From Halothiobacillus sp. (GTDB taxonomy: Bacteria > Pseudomonadota > Gammaproteobacteria > Halothiobacillales > Halothiobacillaceae), in NCBI GenBank assembly GCA_024635755.1, contig JAGXIF010000038.1, positions 1 through 52,245 of the forward strand: a DNA stretch of 52,245 bases. Direction: 5' to 3'. The stretch's first letter is position 1. Each line of letters starts with the position of its first letter. Shown here piece after piece: positions 26,124-41,324 of the stretch. A model generated the notes under the pieces. That model ran no database searches and was not told where the DNA came from. It saw only the letters and a program-made list of their open reading frames with translations. A program made the translations under genes and the position numbers.

Positions 26124-28513
26124 GCGGCGACCTCCACGTGAATCTGCACTCGTCCCTGACGCGGTGCCAATGCCCCGGCATGAGCGCCGTTGAACACCAC
26201 GACGGTGTTCGGACTCACGCCGTCGTCAATCCGCACCGGCAACTCCAGATGTTGGCCGTCCTGCTCGACTGTCACCATCGACCCGTCGTCCCAGCCCTCG
26301 CGCTCGGCGTCGGCCCGGTTGACCAGCACATGGCGCTGCAACTCGGCCTTCTCGGTACCCTGCAAGGGCTGGGCGCGACGGATGACGGGGTCGATGCCGT
26401 ACATGGCATTGGGCGCGATGCGAATATAACCGCCCTCGCCTGCCACCTTGGCCGGCGTCACGAAACGCGCGTCGGCCAGCGAAGTCGTGGTGTTGCTCAG
26501 TGCCACTTCCTGGCACTGCGACTGGATCTCGCGGCGGACCTCGGTCACGGCCATGTAATCGAAACCGTTGAGATCGAGGAGGTTGCCCAGCACGCGCAGG
26601 ATCTTCCACGCCGGGCGGGCCTCGCCCAGCGGACGCACCGCGCCATTGACCGTCTGCCAACGGCCCTCACCATTGACCCAGGTGCCGGCCGTCTCGACCG
26701 CCGTACCCATCGGCAGCAGCACGTCGGCGTATTGCTTCATCGCCGGAGTGACGTAGCTGGTGATCGCCACGACACAGGCGGCCTGCTCCAAGGCCTCCAG
26801 GGCCCGCTGGCCGACGGCACTGTCGTACTCCGGCTCGACGCCCTGCAGGATCATCGCCTCGCTGGGCTCGGCCAGCATTTCGGCGGCGGTGCGGCCGTGC
26901 CCCACGGCATCCGCCCCACCCGTGGTGCGATGCGGGACCGCGCCGGCCAGCCACGCACCGGCGGCGTTGCCGCCCTGGGAGACCAGCCCAAGCTGGGCGC
27001 CGGTCAGGCGGGCCAGTTCGCCGGCGACCGCGCGGATGGCGGCGAACTCGGTCGCGTTCTGTGCCACGGCACCAAGGAAGATCGCGGCCTTGTCGTTGTC
27101 CCGAAGCTCGGCGACGATGGCGTCCGCCTCCTCCATCGAGGTGACGGGCCAATCAGTCAGGCTGGCCGGAATCTCGCCGCCCGCGGCCTTGAGCAGCGCC
27201 AGCAGGCTCGCGAGTTGGCCGCCGTCGGCCTCGTCGCTCTGCACCTGGCGCGCCGGGAAGGTCAGGCCCTGCTTGAACGGATGCAGCAAGGTGATGCGCG
27301 ACTGGTTGTCCAGCGCAGCCTGGCGCAGGCGGTGGCCGAACAACGGCACTTCCTCGCGCACGGCAGCGCCAATGGTGAGCACGCTGTCGAGCGCGGCGAT
27401 CGCCGGGATGTCCATGCCCAGCCAGGGCATGATCGGGTCGTCCGCATCGCCGGAGAAATCCGTCTGGCGCAGGCGGTGGTCGATGTTGTTCGACCCCATG
27501 CCACGCACGATGCGGGCCGCGAGATACTGTTCCTCGAGGCTGGCGTTGGGCGAGACCAACGCGCCCAGGGCGGCCGGACCCTGTTCGTTGACGATCTTCT
27601 GGACGCCGCGCGCGGCCTCCTCGAGCGCCTCCTCCCAGGAAACGGTCTGCCATTGGCCATCGCGCTTGACCATCGGACGGGTCAGGCGGTCCTCGGTGAT
27701 CAGGCCCGTGTAGGCGTAACGGTCACGGTCGGCAATCCAAGTCTCGTTGACCGCCTCGTTGTCACGCGGGACCACCCGCATGACGCGGGCGTCACGGGTG
27801 TGCAGGTAGAGGTTCGAACCGAAGGCGTCGTGCGTGGAGACATGCTTGTGCTGCACCAGCTCCCAAGCACGGTGGGTGTAGCGCGACGGCTTGGCGGTCA
27901 ACGCGCCCACCGGACAGAGGTCGATGACGTTGCCCGACAGCTCGGAGGTCACGCTCTTGGAGATGTAGGTGCCGATCTCCATGCGGTCGCCCCGACCGGT
28001 GGCGCCCAGTTCCTTGAGCCCCGCGATTTCCTCGCCGAAGCGCACGCAGCGGGTGCAGTGGATGCAGCGGGTCATGTCGGTGGCGATCAGCGGGCCGATA
28101 TCCTTGTCCTTGACCACGCGCTTGGCCTCGGAATACTGGCCCACGCCCTCGCCGTAGCCCATGGCGACGTCCTGCAACTCGCATTCGCCGCCCTGATCAC
28201 AGATGGGGCAATCGAGGGGGTGGTTGATCAGCAGGAACTCCATGGTGGAGCGCTGGGCCTCGATGGCCTTGTTGCTGCGCGTCGAGACCTTCATGCCCTC
28301 GGAGATCGGCGTCGAGCAGGCCGGCAACGGCTTGGGCGCGCGTTCGACTTCCACCAGGCACATGCGGCAGTTGGCCGCGATCGACAACTTGCGGTGATAG
28401 CAAAACCGCGGAATATTGATCCCGGCCTTGTCCGTCACTTCGATGAGCATCTCCCCGGGGTTGCCCGCCAAGGTCATGCCATCGACTTCGAAGCTAATCT
28501 GCTCGTCACTCAT
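26120..28513 (-). CDS. nuoG: NADH-quinone oxidoreductase subunit G
   Basis: 797 residues from ATG 28513; the open frame to 28738 overlaps nuoF and is not used. N-terminal ferredoxin domain with the [2Fe-2S] ligands in [20 protein letters not shown] and PLPACSTP. Then [18 protein letters not shown] (N5 with its histidine, and Cys) and [19 protein letters not shown] with a distal [11 protein letters not shown] for N4. A molybdopterin-oxidoreductase-like domain, without its cofactor, fills the remainder. I did not see the extra CxxCxxxC set of cluster N7 in the stretch after [11 protein letters not shown]. 28 bases separate it from nuoF. Confidence 0.97.
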   Translation of the reverse strand: MSDEQISFEVDGMTLAGNPGEMLIEVTDKAGINIPRFCYHRKLSIAANCRMCLVEVERAPKPLPACSTPISEGMKVSTRSNKAIEAQRSTMEFLLINHPLDCPICDQGGECELQDVAMGYGEGVGQYSEAKRVVKDKDIGPLIATDMTRCIHCTRCVRFGEEIAGLKELGATGRGDRMEIGTYISKSVTSELSGNVIDLCPVGALTAKPSRYTHRAWELVQHKHVSTHDAFGSNLYLHTRDARVMRVVPRDNEAVNETWIADRDRYAYTGLITEDRLTRPMVKRDGQWQTVSWEEALEEAARGVQKIVNEQGPAALGALVSPNASLEEQYLAARIVRGMGSNNIDHRLRQTDFSGDADDPIMPWLGMDIPAIAALDSVLTIGAAVREEVPLFGHRLRQAALDNQSRITLLHPFKQGLTFPARQVQSDEADGGQLASLLALLKAAGGEIPASLTDWPVTSMEEADAIVAELRDNDKAAIFLGAVAQNATEFAAIRAVAGELARLTGAQLGLVSQGGNAAGAWLAGAVPHRTTGGADAVGHGRTAAEMLAEPSEAMILQGVEPEYDSAVGQRALEALEQAACVVAITSYVTPAMKQYADVLLPMGTAVETAGTWVNGEGRWQTVNGAVRPLGEARPAWKILRVLGNLLDLNGFDYMAVTEVRREIQSQCQEVALSNTTTSLADARFVTPAKVAGEGGYIRIAPNAMYGIDPVIRRAQPLQGTEKAELQRHVLVNRADAEREGWDDGSMVTVEQDGQHLELPVRIDDGVSPNTVVVFNGAHAGALAPRQGRVQIHVEVAA

Positions 28514-28541
28514 ACCTGGGAACCTGCTTGCACGGCCGGCC

Positions 28542-29849
28542 TTAGGCCGCCTGGGATGCGCGGTCGACCATGCTGTGGCCGTGCTTGATGTAATACTCGA
28601 ACTCGGGACGGAAGTGCTTGATGAAGCTGCGCACCGGGGTGGCCGCCGCGTCACCGAAGCCGCAGATCGTGCGTCCCTCGATCTTGCTGGCCACGTCGTC
28701 GAGGCGATCCAGATCGGCCAGCGTTCCCTTGCCGTCAACGATCCGGTTGAGCATGCGGAACAGCCAGCCGGTGCCTTCGCGACACGGCGTGCACTGCCCG
28801 CAGGACTCCTTGTAGTAGAACTGCGCGATGCGGCGCAGGGCCTTGACCATGCAGGTGTCCTCGTCCATCACCATCAGGCCGCCAGAGCCGAGGAAGGTGC
28901 CGGACTTGGCGATCGAGTCGTAGTCCATTTTGGTCTCGAGCATGATCTCGCCCGGGATCACCGGCGAGGAGGTCCCGCCCGGGATAATCGCCTTGCAGCG
29001 CTTGCCGTCGCGCATGCCGCCAGCCATGTCCAGCAACTCGGCGAATGGCGTGCCCATGGGTATCTCGAACACGCCCGGCTTGTTGACGTGCCCCGAGACC
29101 GACCACATCTTCACGCCGCCGGAATTGGGCACGCCCAAGTCGGCGAACCACTGACCGCCGTTGCGGATGATCGCCGGTACCGAGGACAGCGTCTCGGTGT
29201 TGTTGACGGTGGTCGGTCGACCGTAGAGACCAAAGTTGGCCGGGAACGGCGGCTTGAACCGCGGCAGGCCCTTCTTGCCTTCCAGGGATTCGAGCAGCGC
29301 GGTCTCCTCGCCACAGATGTAGGCACCGGCGCCCAGCGACCCGTAGAGGTCGAACTCGATGCCGGAGCCCTGGATGTTCTCGCCCAGCCAGCCGGCTTCG
29401 TAGGCCTCGCGCACGGCGCCTTCGAAGCGCTGGAACACCAGATCGCTGAACTCGCCACGCATGTAGTTGTAGCCCTTGGTCGAGCCGATGGCATAACCGG
29501 CGATCGCCATGCCCTCGATCAAGGCATGCGGGTTGGTCATCAGGATCTGGCGGTCCTTGAACGTGCCCGGCTCAGACTCGTCCGAGTTGCAGACGATGTA
29601 CTTCTGCCCCGGGGCATTACGCGGCATGAACGACCATTTCAGTCCGGTGGGAAAACCGGCCCCACCGCGCCCGCGCAGGTTGGATGTCTTGAGCTCCTCG
29701 ATGATCAGGGCCGGATCGGTCTTCTCGTCGAGGATCTTTTTCCAGGCCTGGTAGCCGCCGGTCTCGAGGTACGCCTCGAGGCTCCACGGGTTGTCGTGGT
29801 CGAGCGTGGCGAAACAGACCTTGGTCGAACTGGCATAGTTGAAACTCAT
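28542..29849 (-). CDS. nuoF: NADH-quinone oxidoreductase subunit F
   Basis: 435 residues. The NADH-binding and FMN-carrying subunit at the tip of the peripheral arm. [20 protein letters not shown] is the nucleotide/FMN glycine-rich loop, [20 protein letters not shown] follows, and [15 protein letters not shown] plus a later [13 protein letters not shown] hold the N3 [4Fe-4S] cysteines. Four bases after nuoE. Confidence 0.98.
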   Translation of the reverse strand: MSFNYASSTKVCFATLDHDNPWSLEAYLETGGYQAWKKILDEKTDPALIIEELKTSNLRGRGGAGFPTGLKWSFMPRNAPGQKYIVCNSDESEPGTFKDRQILMTNPHALIEGMAIAGYAIGSTKGYNYMRGEFSDLVFQRFEGAVREAYEAGWLGENIQGSGIEFDLYGSLGAGAYICGEETALLESLEGKKGLPRFKPPFPANFGLYGRPTTVNNTETLSSVPAIIRNGGQWFADLGVPNSGGVKMWSVSGHVNKPGVFEIPMGTPFAELLDMAGGMRDGKRCKAIIPGGTSSPVIPGEIMLETKMDYDSIAKSGTFLGSGGLMVMDEDTCMVKALRRIAQFYYKESCGQCTPCREGTGWLFRMLNRIVDGKGTLADLDRLDDVASKIEGRTICGFGDAAATPVRSFIKHFRPEFEYYIKHGHSMVDRASQAA

Positions 29850-29853
29850 GGCA

Positions 29854-30351
29854 TCACTCCAGCTTGTCGAGGATCTCGTCGACCCGTTCCGGGGTGAGAT
29901 CCTCGTGATAGACGTGATCGACCTGCATCATCGGCGCGCCGCCGCAGGATGCCAGACATTCCTCTTCCCTCTTGAGAAAGATGCGACCGTCCGGGGTCGA
30001 TTCGCCCGTCTTGATCCCGAGTTTCTTCTCGCAATGCTCGACGATGCGGTCGGCGCCCATCAGCCAGCAGCCGATGTTCGTGCACACGGAGACGTGATGC
30101 CGACCGCAGGGCTTGGTCTCGATCATGGAGTAGAACGTGGCGACCTCGTAGACCGATATCGGCTCGAGCTCGAGGTATTCCGCCACGGCGTCCATCAACT
30201 CGACGCCCACATAGCCGTCGTTCTGGTGCTGCACGACGCGGAGCGCGGCCAGCACCGCCGACTGCTTGCGGTCCTCGGGATACCGAGACAGCCACTGATC
30301 GATCTCCTCTCGGGAGTGCTCGCTCAGCAGGTGGAGTTTGCTTTCGCTCAT
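29854..30351 (-). CDS. nuoE: NADH-quinone oxidoreductase subunit E
   Basis: 165 residues. A thioredoxin-fold subunit with a [2Fe-2S] cluster (N1a); the cysteines are in [13 protein letters not shown] and [33 protein letters not shown] is the usual upstream block. The ATG overlaps the nuoD stop by one base (TGATG). Confidence 0.97.
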   Translation of the reverse strand: MSESKLHLLSEHSREEIDQWLSRYPEDRKQSAVLAALRVVQHQNDGYVGVELMDAVAEYLELEPISVYEVATFYSMIETKPCGRHHVSVCTNIGCWLMGADRIVEHCEKKLGIKTGESTPDGRIFLKREEECLASCGGAPMMQVDHVYHEDLTPERVDEILDKLE

Positions 30352-31604
30352 CAGCGGTCGACCTCTCCGAATACGATGTCCTGGGTGCCGATGATCGCCA
30401 CGACGTCGGCCAGCATGTGGCCGCGTGACATCTCGTCGAGCCCCGACAGGTGGGCGAAACCCGGCGCACGGATCTTGAGGCGGTACGGCTTGTTGGCCCC
30501 GTCCGAAACCAGGTAGATGCCGAATTCGCCCTTCGGGTGTTCCACGGCGGCGTAGGCCTCGCCGCGCGGCAGGGTATACCCCTCCGTGAACAGCTTGAAG
30601 TGGTGAATCAGCGACTCCATGTCCGCCTTGAGCTCCTCGCGGCGCGGCGGCACGACCTTGTGGTCGTCAGCCATCACCGGGCCCGGGTTCTTGCGCAGCC
30701 AGTCGATGCACTGGCGAATGATGCGGTTGGACTGGCGCATCTCTTCGACCCGCACCAAGTAGCGGTCGTAGCAGTCGCCGTTCGTCCCGACCGGGATGTC
30801 GAACTCGAGCTGGTCGTAGACCGCGTAGGGTTGGTGCTTGCGCAAATCCCATTCCACGCCTGAACCGCGCAGCATCGGGCCGGTAAAGCCCATCTGCAGC
30901 GCGCGCTCCTTGGAAACGACGCCGATATCGACGGTGCGCTGCTTCCAGATACGGTTGTCGGTCAGCAGGGTCTCGTACTCGTCGACGTATTTCGGGAAGC
31001 GATCGGTGAAGTCCTCGATAAAATCAAGCAGCGAGCCTTGCCGCGCCTCGTTCATCCGCTTGACTTCCCGCTCGCTGTGCCACTTGGATGCCTGGTATTT
31101 CGGCATCGAGTCCGGCAGGTCACGCGCCACGCCGCCGGGACGGTAGTAGGTGGCGTGCAGGCGAGCACCCGAGACCGCCTCGTAGCAGTCCATCAGGTCC
31201 TCGCGCTCACGGAAGGCGTACAGGAACACCGCCATGGCGCCGATGTCTAGCGCGTGCGCACCCAGCCACAGCAGGTGGTTGAGGATGCGGGTGATCTCGT
31301 CGAACATCACGCGGATGTACTGGGCCCGCTCCGGAATCTCGAGATCGAGCAACTGCTCGATGGCGCGCACGTAGGCATGCTCGTTGCACATCATCGAGAC
31401 GTAGTCGAGCCGGTCCATGTAGCCGATCGACTGATTGTAGGGCTTGCTCTCGGCGAGCTTCTCGGTCGCCCGGTGCAGCAGGCCGATATGCGGATCGGCG
31501 CGCACGACGGTCTCGCCGTCCATTTCCAGGACCAGCCGCAACACACCGTGGGCCGACGGGTGCTGGGGACCGAAATTCAAGGTGTAGTTGGCGATCTCCG
31601 GCAT
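30351..31604 (-). CDS. nuoD: NADH-quinone oxidoreductase subunit D
   Basis: 417 residues, a separate NuoD and not the NuoCD fusion seen in E. coli. It forms the quinone-site floor with Nuo[21 protein letters not shown] with quinone-site histidine, [20 protein letters not shown], and [15 protein letters not shown] are conserved; the C-terminus has DIVFGEVDR. Three bases after nuoC. Confidence 0.98.
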   Translation of the reverse strand: MPEIANYTLNFGPQHPSAHGVLRLVLEMDGETVVRADPHIGLLHRATEKLAESKPYNQSIGYMDRLDYVSMMCNEHAYVRAIEQLLDLEIPERAQYIRVMFDEITRILNHLLWLGAHALDIGAMAVFLYAFREREDLMDCYEAVSGARLHATYYRPGGVARDLPDSMPKYQASKWHSEREVKRMNEARQGSLLDFIEDFTDRFPKYVDEYETLLTDNRIWKQRTVDIGVVSKERALQMGFTGPMLRGSGVEWDLRKHQPYAVYDQLEFDIPVGTNGDCYDRYLVRVEEMRQSNRIIRQCIDWLRKNPGPVMADDHKVVPPRREELKADMESLIHHFKLFTEGYTLPRGEAYAAVEHPKGEFGIYLVSDGANKPYRLKIRAPGFAHLSGLDEMSRGHMLADVVAIIGTQDIVFGEVDR

Positions 31605-31607
31605 CTA

Positions 31608-32306
31608 TCAGCCCTCGTCGAGGTCAATGTAGCGGCTGTCGTCGCGGTGCACCTTCGGCACCAGCACCCGGGGTTCGATCGACACCGGCTCGTAGACCAC
31701 TCGCTCCTTCTCGGCGTCGTAGCGGACCTCGACGTTGCCGATCAGCGGGAAGTCCTTGCGGAACGGGTGACCGACGAACCCGTAGTCGGTCAGGATGCGA
31801 CGCATGTCCGGGTGGTCGTCGAACAGGATGCCGAACAGGTCGAACGCCTCGCGCTCGAACCAGTTCACACCCGCCCAGACGGACACCACCGAGGGCACGG
31901 CCGGGGCCTGGTCGTCCGGGCAATAGATCCGCACCCGCAACCGCCAGTTGTGCGTGTAGGAGAGCAGATGGGCCACCACGGCAAAGCGCGGGCGCCCCAA
32001 GTCGCCGCCCCCCGGCTCCTCGCCGAACTTCAGCCAGCCACTGGTGTTGGGTTGCACCGCCCGGCTGTAGCCGGTGTGAGAGACCGTCTCTTCGCCGGCC
32101 CACTCGCCGCGGCCGTACTCGAGGTAATCGATACCGCAGATATCCACGCACTGCTCGAAGCGGGTCGCCGCGCTCTGTTCCAGGCGCTCGGCGACTTCGC
32201 GCCAGTGCTTCTCATCGACCTCGATGGTGACTTCGCCGCGATCCACTTTTTGATCGACGATGTATTCACCGATGGTCTCTTTGAGGGCCGTTTGCAGGTT
32301 CATCAA
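31608..32306 (-). CDS. nuoC: NADH-quinone oxidoreductase subunit C
   Basis: 232 residues. The 30-kDa subunit: [20 protein letters not shown] and [20 protein letters not shown], then [15 protein letters not shown], are the family signature. The N-terminal 90 residues are variable. 30 bases after nuoB. Confidence 0.97.
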   Translation of the reverse strand: MMNLQTALKETIGEYIVDQKVDRGEVTIEVDEKHWREVAERLEQSAATRFEQCVDICGIDYLEYGRGEWAGEETVSHTGYSRAVQPNTSGWLKFGEEPGGGDLGRPRFAVVAHLLSYTHNWRLRVRIYCPDDQAPAVPSVVSVWAGVNWFEREAFDLFGILFDDHPDMRRILTDYGFVGHPFRKDFPLIGNVEVRYDAEKERVVYEPVSIEPRVLVPKVHRDDSRYIDLDEG

Positions 32307-32336
32307 TGAGGCTACCCCTGTGCTTGCCGCTACCCG

Positions 32337-32816
32337 TCAGGCACGTGCGATGGTGTTGGTGCGGCGGATCTTGTTCTGCAACTGGATGATGCCGTAGAGC
32401 AGCGCCTCCGCCGTCGGCGGGCAGCCCGGGACATAGATGTCCACCGGCACGATCCGGTCGCAACCGCGCACCACGGAGTAGGAATAGTGGTAGTAGCCAC
32501 CGCCGTTGGCGCAGGAGCCCATCGAGATCACCCAGCGCGGCTCGGCCATCTGGTCGTACACCTTGCGCAGGGCCGGTGCCATCTTGTTGACCAGGGTGCC
32601 GGCCACGATCATCACGTCGGACTGCCGCGGGCTGGGCCGGAAGACCACGCCGAAACGGTCGAGGTCATAACGCGCCGCGCCGGCATGCATCATCTCGACT
32701 GCGCAGCAGGCTAGGCCGAAGGTCATCGGCCAGAGCGAGCCGGTGCGCGCCCAGTTGATCAGTTTGTCGGCCGAGGTGGTGACAAAGCCCTTTTCCAGAA
32801 CGCCTTCTACTCCCAT
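32337..32816 (-). CDS. nuoB: NADH-quinone oxidoreductase subunit B
   Basis: 159 residues. Holds cluster N2, the last iron-sulfur cluster before quinone. Ligands: the paired cysteines in [26 protein letters not shown] and [16 protein letters not shown]. The start at ATG 32816 overlaps the end of nuoA by 10 bases; longer starts lie within nuoA. Confidence 0.98.
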   Translation of the reverse strand: MGVEGVLEKGFVTTSADKLINWARTGSLWPMTFGLACCAVEMMHAGAARYDLDRFGVVFRPSPRQSDVMIVAGTLVNKMAPALRKVYDQMAEPRWVISMGSCANGGGYYHYSYSVVRGCDRIVPVDIYVPGCPPTAEALLYGIIQLQNKIRRTNTIARA

Positions 32817-33163
32817 TCCAGCGCCCCCTTCTTCCACTCGTAGATAAAGCCGATCACCAACACGCCCAGGAAGATCGCCATGGCCGCAAGGCCGAAGCCC
32901 CCGATCGCATCGAGCGCGACCGCCCATGGAAACAGGAATGCGATTTCGAGGTCGAAGATGATGAACAGGATCGCGACCAGGTAGTAGCGGATGTCGAACT
33001 TCATGCGGGCATCCTCGAAGGGAGGAAAGCCGCATTCGTAGGCATCCAGCTTGGCCGGATCCGGTCGCTTGGGTGCCAGCACCTGGCCGATGACCAGGAG
33101 ACCCAAAGAGAACAGGGTGGCCACAGCAAAGAAGATCAGGATGGGAATGTAGCCTTCAAGCAT
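32807..33163 (-). CDS. nuoA: NADH-quinone oxidoreductase subunit A
   Basis: 118 residues, three helices. [20 protein letters not shown] with its conserved cysteine loop, then [20 protein letters not shown] and [15 protein letters not shown] five bases before the ATG is a good ribosome-binding site. First nuo gene, about 130 bases after tRNA-Leu; I see no convincing promoter in between. Confidence 0.98.
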   Translation of the reverse strand: MLEGYIPILIFFAVATLFSLGLLVIGQVLAPKRPDPAKLDAYECGFPPFEDARMKFDIRYYLVAILFIIFDLEIAFLFPWAVALDAIGGFGLAAMAIFLGVLVIGFIYEWKKGALEWE

Positions 33164-33291
33164 CTGACACCCTCTTGCTCGAAACCCGCCCGGGAATGCC
33201 CCGACGGTTTTTTTCTGCGCGTTCGACTGCCTTGCGCGTTTCCCCTGAGGTCAACGTACAACATTAGACGATCGAACCGGAAAAGTGTGTT

Positions 33292-33376
33292 TGGTGCGGA
33301 CGGTGGGACTCGAACCCACACGGCTTTCGCCACTACCCCCTCAAGATAGCGTGTCTACCAGTTCCACCACGTCCGC
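33292..33376 (-). tRNA. tRNA-Leu, anticodon GAG
   Basis: 85 bases including an encoded CCA. The acceptor arms are GCGGAC and GTCCGC. The anticodon stem CTATC/GGTAG encloses the loop TTGAGGG, giving anticodon GAG. A variable arm of leucine type (TGGCGAAAGCCG) and a T-arm GTGGGTTCGAGTCCCAC follow. It lies between secG and nuoA on the same strand. Confidence 0.97.
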
Positions 33377-33393
33377 TTTGATTTTCAATCGAA

Positions 33394-33434
33394 CCGAGAA
33401 ACTCGGCCCGACCGAACAGCGATCACTCGCTGTT
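33394..33434 (-). terminator. Two small hairpins between secG and tRNA-Leu
   Basis: AACAGCGA-tcac-TCGCTGTT (33415-33434) overlaps the secG stop codon, and CCGAG-aaa-CTCGG (33394-33406) follows. Neither has a U-run, so they may be 3'-end or processing structures next to the tRNA and not full terminators. Confidence 0.45.
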
Positions 33435-33855
33435 ACTGTCCAGGCACGTCAGACGACGGTTGGGTGCTGTCGTCTGCGCCTTGCCCAGAGGGTGCCGCCG
33501 CGTTCGGGGATGGGACGTCGGCCGGCTGTTGTGCCCGCGAGGAGGAAGGGGTGTCTCCGCCTTGCTTGGGCACGGTTCCGCTCTCGGAAACGGGTGCAGA
33601 ATCTACCACGCTCGAGGGCTCCTGGGAAGAGGTAATCACGTAGGCAAGCAACAAACTGGTGCCGAAAAACGCGACCACCATCCAACCGGTCACCTTTTGC
33701 AGCACATTGGCCGGCCCACGGGCCCCGTGGACTGTCCCGGAGGCGCCCGAACCGAACGCTGCACCAGCATCGGCGCCCTTGCCGTGCTGGATCAACACCA
33801 GCCCGATCAGGGCCACGCCGAGCAGCACGTGGATGATGAGTACGATTGTCGTCAT
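33433..33855 (-). CDS. secG: Preprotein translocase subunit SecG
   Basis: 140 residues (E. coli 110). Two helices: IVLIIHVLLGVALIGLVLIQ with HGKGADAGAAFGSGASGTVH, the SecG signature, then VTGWMVVAFFGTSLLLAYVI. A disordered Ser/Pro/Asp/Gln-rich tail of about 60 residues follows the second helix. It helps SecYEG translocation at the inner membrane. It abuts the tpiA stop with no gap. Confidence 0.96.
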   Translation of the reverse strand: MTTIVLIIHVLLGVALIGLVLIQHGKGADAGAAFGSGASGTVHGARGPANVLQKVTGWMVVAFFGTSLLLAYVITSSQEPSSVVDSAPVSESGTVPKQGGDTPSSSRAQQPADVPSPNAAAPSGQGADDSTQPSSDVPGQ

Positions 33856-34632
33856 TTAGTTACCTACCGTGTCGGCCGCAGCGCGACAAATGCCCAGAAA
33901 ATCTTCTGCCTTCAGAGAGGCCCCGCCAATCAGGCCGCCGTCGATGTCCGGCTGGGCGAGCAGCTCCGCGGCGTTGGCCGGCTTCATGGAGCCACCGTAC
34001 TGGATCCGCACCGACTGGGCCACCGAGGCATCGTGATCGGCCAGTTGGCCGCGGATGAAGGCATGCACCTCCTGCGCCTGCTCCGGCGAGGCGGTACGCC
34101 CCGTGCCGATGGCCCAGACCGGTTCGTAGGCGATCACCATGCGCTCGAATGCCGCAATGCCGTTGCCAGCGATCACGGCCGCCAGTTGCTGGCGCACCAC
34201 GGCCTCGGTCTGGTCCGACTCGCGCTCCTCCAGGGTCTCGCCCACGCAGAGGATCGGGGTCAGCCCGGCCGCAAGGGCCGCCTTGACCTTCGCGCTGACG
34301 ATCTCGTTGGTTTCGCCGTACATGGCCCGACGCTCGGAATGCCCCAGGATCACGTAGCGGGCACCCACGTCGAACAGCATGCCGGGGGCGACCTCGCCGG
34401 TGAACGCGCCCGAGTCGTGCTCGGAACAGTTCTGCCCACCCACACCCAGCGACATGGACGTCGCCAGGCCTTCGACCTGGGGGATGAAGACGAACGGCGG
34501 GCATACGGCCACGTCGATCGCGGCCATGTCGGCCATGTCGGCCATTTCAGACAGGACACCCGTCACCAGCGACTCGTTGTCCGCGTGCGAGCCATTGAGC
34601 TTCCAGTTTCCTACGACGATCGGTTTACGCAT
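33856..34632 (-). CDS. tpiA: Triosephosphate isomerase
   Basis: 258 residues. Interconverts DHAP and glyceraldehyde-3-phosphate. Catalytic Lys in [10 protein letters not shown], His in [15 protein letters not shown], Glu in [26 protein letters not shown] and [13 protein letters not shown] bind phosphate. Start of the tpiA-secG-tRNA-Leu-nuo array. Confidence 0.98.
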   Translation of the reverse strand: MRKPIVVGNWKLNGSHADNESLVTGVLSEMADMADMAAIDVAVCPPFVFIPQVEGLATSMSLGVGGQNCSEHDSGAFTGEVAPGMLFDVGARYVILGHSERRAMYGETNEIVSAKVKAALAAGLTPILCVGETLEERESDQTEAVVRQQLAAVIAGNGIAAFERMVIAYEPVWAIGTGRTASPEQAQEVHAFIRGQLADHDASVAQSVRIQYGGSMKPANAAELLAQPDIDGGLIGGASLKAEDFLGICRAAADTVGN

Positions 34633-34761
34633 CCGATGGTTCCACTTGTTTCTTTGAGATCTAAGTCACATGACCCCCGCCAAACCCGACGCGGCCAGCC
34701 GCATCGCATTTCCCGGGGGCCGGAAAACGGGCGACAAGCCTACTCGGCCGCCCCCCATAAA

Positions 34762-35286
34762 TCAATCCGTCGCGGCGATACCGTCCGAGCCGAATGGCAC
34801 CCGACGGATCAACACCACGGCCTCGGCGGCGATGCCTTCCCCGCGGCCGGTAAAGCCGAGCCGTTCGGAGGTGGTCGCCTTGACGCTGACCGCCTCGATG
34901 CCTTCACCGCAGGCCGCAGCGATCGCCTCGCGCATCGGCTCGATCCAAGGGGCAAGCCGGGGCGCCTGCGCGATCACCGTGGCATCGACATTCACCAGCC
35001 GCCATCCCTCACCGGCCAGCATCTCGACGACCTGACGCAACAGGACCCGGCTGTCGGTGCCCTGCCAGGCGGGGTCGGTATCGGGAAAATGCCGGCCGAT
35101 ATCGCCCAAGGCGGCCGCGCCCAGAAGGGCATCGCAGATGGCATGCAGCAATACGTCTCCGTCCGAATGGGCGCGGAAACCCCGGTCGAAGGGAATCCGG
35201 CAGCCGCCGAGACAGAGATGTTCCCCCGGCTCGAAGGCATGCACGTCAAAGCCGTGGCCGATGCGAAAAGCAAACGGGTCAGTCAC
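34762..35286 (-). CDS. ispF: 2-C-methyl-D-erythritol 2,4-cyclodiphosphate synthase
   Basis: 174 residues. Fifth step of the MEP isoprenoid pathway. [21 protein letters not shown] has the metal ligands Asp and His; [20 protein letters not shown] has the third; HFPDTDPAW and [18 protein letters not shown] follow. The start is GTG 35286, overlapping ispD by eight bases; the longer frame upstream lies in ispD. Pairing with ispD is usual. Confidence 0.96.
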   Translation of the reverse strand: MTDPFAFRIGHGFDVHAFEPGEHLCLGGCRIPFDRGFRAHSDGDVLLHAICDALLGAAALGDIGRHFPDTDPAWQGTDSRVLLRQVVEMLAGEGWRLVNVDATVIAQAPRLAPWIEPMREAIAAACGEGIEAVSVKATTSERLGFTGRGEGIAAEAVVLIRRVPFGSDGIAATD

Positions 35287-36064
35287 GCAAAACCCCCTGC
35301 TGCACCAGGATCGCCCGGGCGATCGCGAGGTCCTCGGGATGGGTGATCTTGAGATTGTCGGCCGCCGCCGGGACCATGCGCGGCGACAGGCCGACCTGCT
35401 CGACGGCCGATGATTCATCGGTGATCTCACGACCGGCTTGGAGCCCCTGGTCCAGCGCCGAGAGCAGCACGCCCACCGGAAACATCTGCGGCGTGAGCGC
35501 GTGCATCAACGGGCGACGATCGACGGTCGCCGCCACGCGCCCCCTTCGATCGACCCGCTTGATGGTGTCGCGCACCCTCGCCCCCAGCAGCGCCCCGTCC
35601 GGGGCACGCGAGGCCTCAAGCAGGCCCCGGACGTCCTTGGGGCGCACGCAGGGTCGGGCGGCATCGTGGATCATCACCCACTCGCCCAGCCCGGCGTGCG
35701 GCGGCTCGGTCGGCGCCAGTTCCGCCCAGCGGTCCCGAAAGACGGCGAGCCCGTTGCGCACGCTCTCCGCCCGCGTCGCGCCACCGCTCACCTGCAGGAT
35801 GGGCAAGCCGTAACTACCGGCGGCCTCCACGGCCTCGGCTGGGATATCGCCGGCAGCGACCAGCACCACCCCCGCCAAGCCGGGTAGGCCCACAAAGCGC
35901 GCCAGGGTGATCTCGAGAATCGTGCGCCCACCGATCGTCATGTACTGCTTGGGTGTCTCGCTGCGCATGCGCCGGCCAAAGCCAGCCGCCGGCAACACCA
36001 GCCACCATCGTCCGGCCGCCACCGGCGTGGGCGCCACCGCGACCTGCTCGTCAGGCCCGGTCAT
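35279..36064 (-). CDS. ispD: 2-C-methyl-D-erythritol 4-phosphate cytidylyltransferase
   Basis: 261 residues. Third MEP-pathway step. Nucleotide-binding motif [20 protein letters not shown] (about residues 22-41), [24 protein letters not shown], and DTIKRVD with AALTPQMF-like [11 protein letters not shown] 20-residue Ala/Pro-rich extension precedes the motif. It follows ftsB after 87 bases. Confidence 0.96.
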   Translation of the reverse strand: MTGPDEQVAVAPTPVAAGRWWLVLPAAGFGRRMRSETPKQYMTIGGRTILEITLARFVGLPGLAGVVLVAAGDIPAEAVEAAGSYGLPILQVSGGATRAESVRNGLAVFRDRWAELAPTEPPHAGLGEWVMIHDAARPCVRPKDVRGLLEASRAPDGALLGARVRDTIKRVDRRGRVAATVDRRPLMHALTPQMFPVGVLLSALDQGLQAGREITDESSAVEQVGLSPRMVPAAADNLKITHPEDLAIARAILVQQGVLRD

Positions 36065-36151
36065 GACCGGGCCGCCCCGGCCGGCCTAATCCATCGTGGG
36101 CGGAGGTCGGCACCGACACCGGCGGCCATAAGCGGGCAACACAGACGGGTA

Positions 36152-36493
36152 TCAATCATCCAGGGGAAAACGCGGTGTTGACGGCGCATCCAGCACCGAG
36201 GGCGTGATCGTGTCGGGCCGTACCGCCTCGATCACCTGGTAGAAATGCTCGTCCTTGCGCACGAAGCCCAGGCTCAGGCGTGCCTGGGCCTCCACGGCAT
36301 CCACGCCCTGGCGCAGGCTCTCGACCTCGGCCACCAGGACATCGTTGCGGCGTGCCAGGCGATCGAGCTCGGCATCCAGCGCCTGCAGACGTGCCTGCTT
36401 GGCCTGCACCGCCCCCACCGAGGCGTCACCGAACCAGACCCGCCATTGGAGGCCGGCGAGCATCAGTACCAGGATCAGGGTGAGCCAGCGCAT
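36152..36493 (-). CDS. ftsB: Cell division protein FtsB
   Basis: 113 residues. A short cytoplasmic start, one helix (TLILVLMLAGLQWRVWFG) and a periplasmic coiled coil (QAKQARLQALDAELDRLARR and onward), then the C-terminal ARLSLGFVRKDEHFYQVI. FtsB works with FtsL and FtsQ in the divisome. Position between eno and ispD is the usual gammaproteobacterial one; gap to eno is 21 bases. Confidence 0.95.
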   Translation of the reverse strand: MRWLTLILVLMLAGLQWRVWFGDASVGAVQAKQARLQALDAELDRLARRNDVLVAEVESLRQGVDAVEAQARLSLGFVRKDEHFYQVIEAVRPDTITPSVLDAPSTPRFPLDD

Positions 36494-36514
36494 CCGAGCG
36501 GGCGCGTCGGCGCC

Positions 36515-40446
<3,932 letters not shown>

Positions 40447-40675
40447 CTACAAGGCGCAAATCTTACCGCAAAGCCCCTGCCCCGGCAATCTGGCGGCCGT
40501 TGGTGAAGCACCTGCCGGCAGGCCGGACCTACCGCTCGGCAAACGAGCGCTCCATCCACTATCTTCTCCCCAGCCATACCGCGATAAAGCCGCCTTGAAG
40601 GTGTCCAGCGCGCACATTCCCGAGTCACGTGCGGAAAACGCAAGCAACCCATTCGAACCTGAAGACATCCATTCC

Positions 40676-41128
40676 ATGACCCAACCCGCCGACCATGCAC
40701 AGGAACGAGAAGACGAAATCACCCGCCTGATATTCGACGTCTCCCGACTCTGGCGAACCCAGGTCAACGAGACACTGGCCCGATTCGATCTGACCGCCTC
40801 GGCCTGGGCCGTGCTGCGCCTCCTGCGTGACGAGGGCGACGGCCGGACGCAGAAGGAGCTTGCCGGCGAGTTGGGCATCGAGGGCCCCACCCTGGTCAAG
40901 CTTCTCGACAACCTGGAACAGGGCAAATGGATCGAGCGGCGCCTCTCCGAGACCGATCGTCGCGCCAAGACCATCTGGCGACTGCCCAGCGCCGTCCCGC
41001 GCATGGAATCGGCCGACCAAGCGCTGGCCGAATTTCGTCGCCGGGTGATCGGTAAACTGGACGAGGGGGAAAAACGCGACTACATCGCCCTGAGCCGGAA
41101 GGTCCGCGATCGCTTGAAAAGTCTTTAG
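40676..41128 (+). CDS. MarR-family transcriptional regulator
   Basis: 150 residues. Winged-helix regulator: dimer helix EITRLIFDVSRLWRTQVNET, helix-turn-helix TQKELAGELGIEGPTLVKLL, wing LSETDRRAKTIWRL, then C-terminal dimer helices. Closest in look to SlyA/MarR. Divergent from pyrG with 274 bases between; I see no clear palindromic operator there. The ligand and targets are unknown. The start at 40676 matches the beginning of the conserved domain; the longer frame upstream looks non-coding. Confidence 0.88.
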   Translation: MTQPADHAQEREDEITRLIFDVSRLWRTQVNETLARFDLTASAWAVLRLLRDEGDGRTQKELAGELGIEGPTLVKLLDNLEQGKWIERRLSETDRRAKTIWRLPSAVPRMESADQALAEFRRRVIGKLDEGEKRDYIALSRKVRDRLKSL

Positions 41129-41324
41129 CCCCCCTGCCGACCGGGAAACCGCAGGGCGCCCCGTCTTCGGGACTGGCGATCGAGCCACCTGGTCCGGCAT
41201 AATTTTGCAAACCGTGACGGCATCCGGCAGCCTGCGCCCTTGCCGGGGGCGAAAGGGATTTGCCAATCGACACGGCACGACCGGACCCTCCCACTTTTCC
41301 ATGCCGAGGTTCGACGAGGCCGAC

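Noticed and set aside
33292..33376. tRNA-Leu as attachment site of the recombinase
   Set aside because: The recombinase is 31 kb away and no partial copy of the tRNA 3' end is seen near it.
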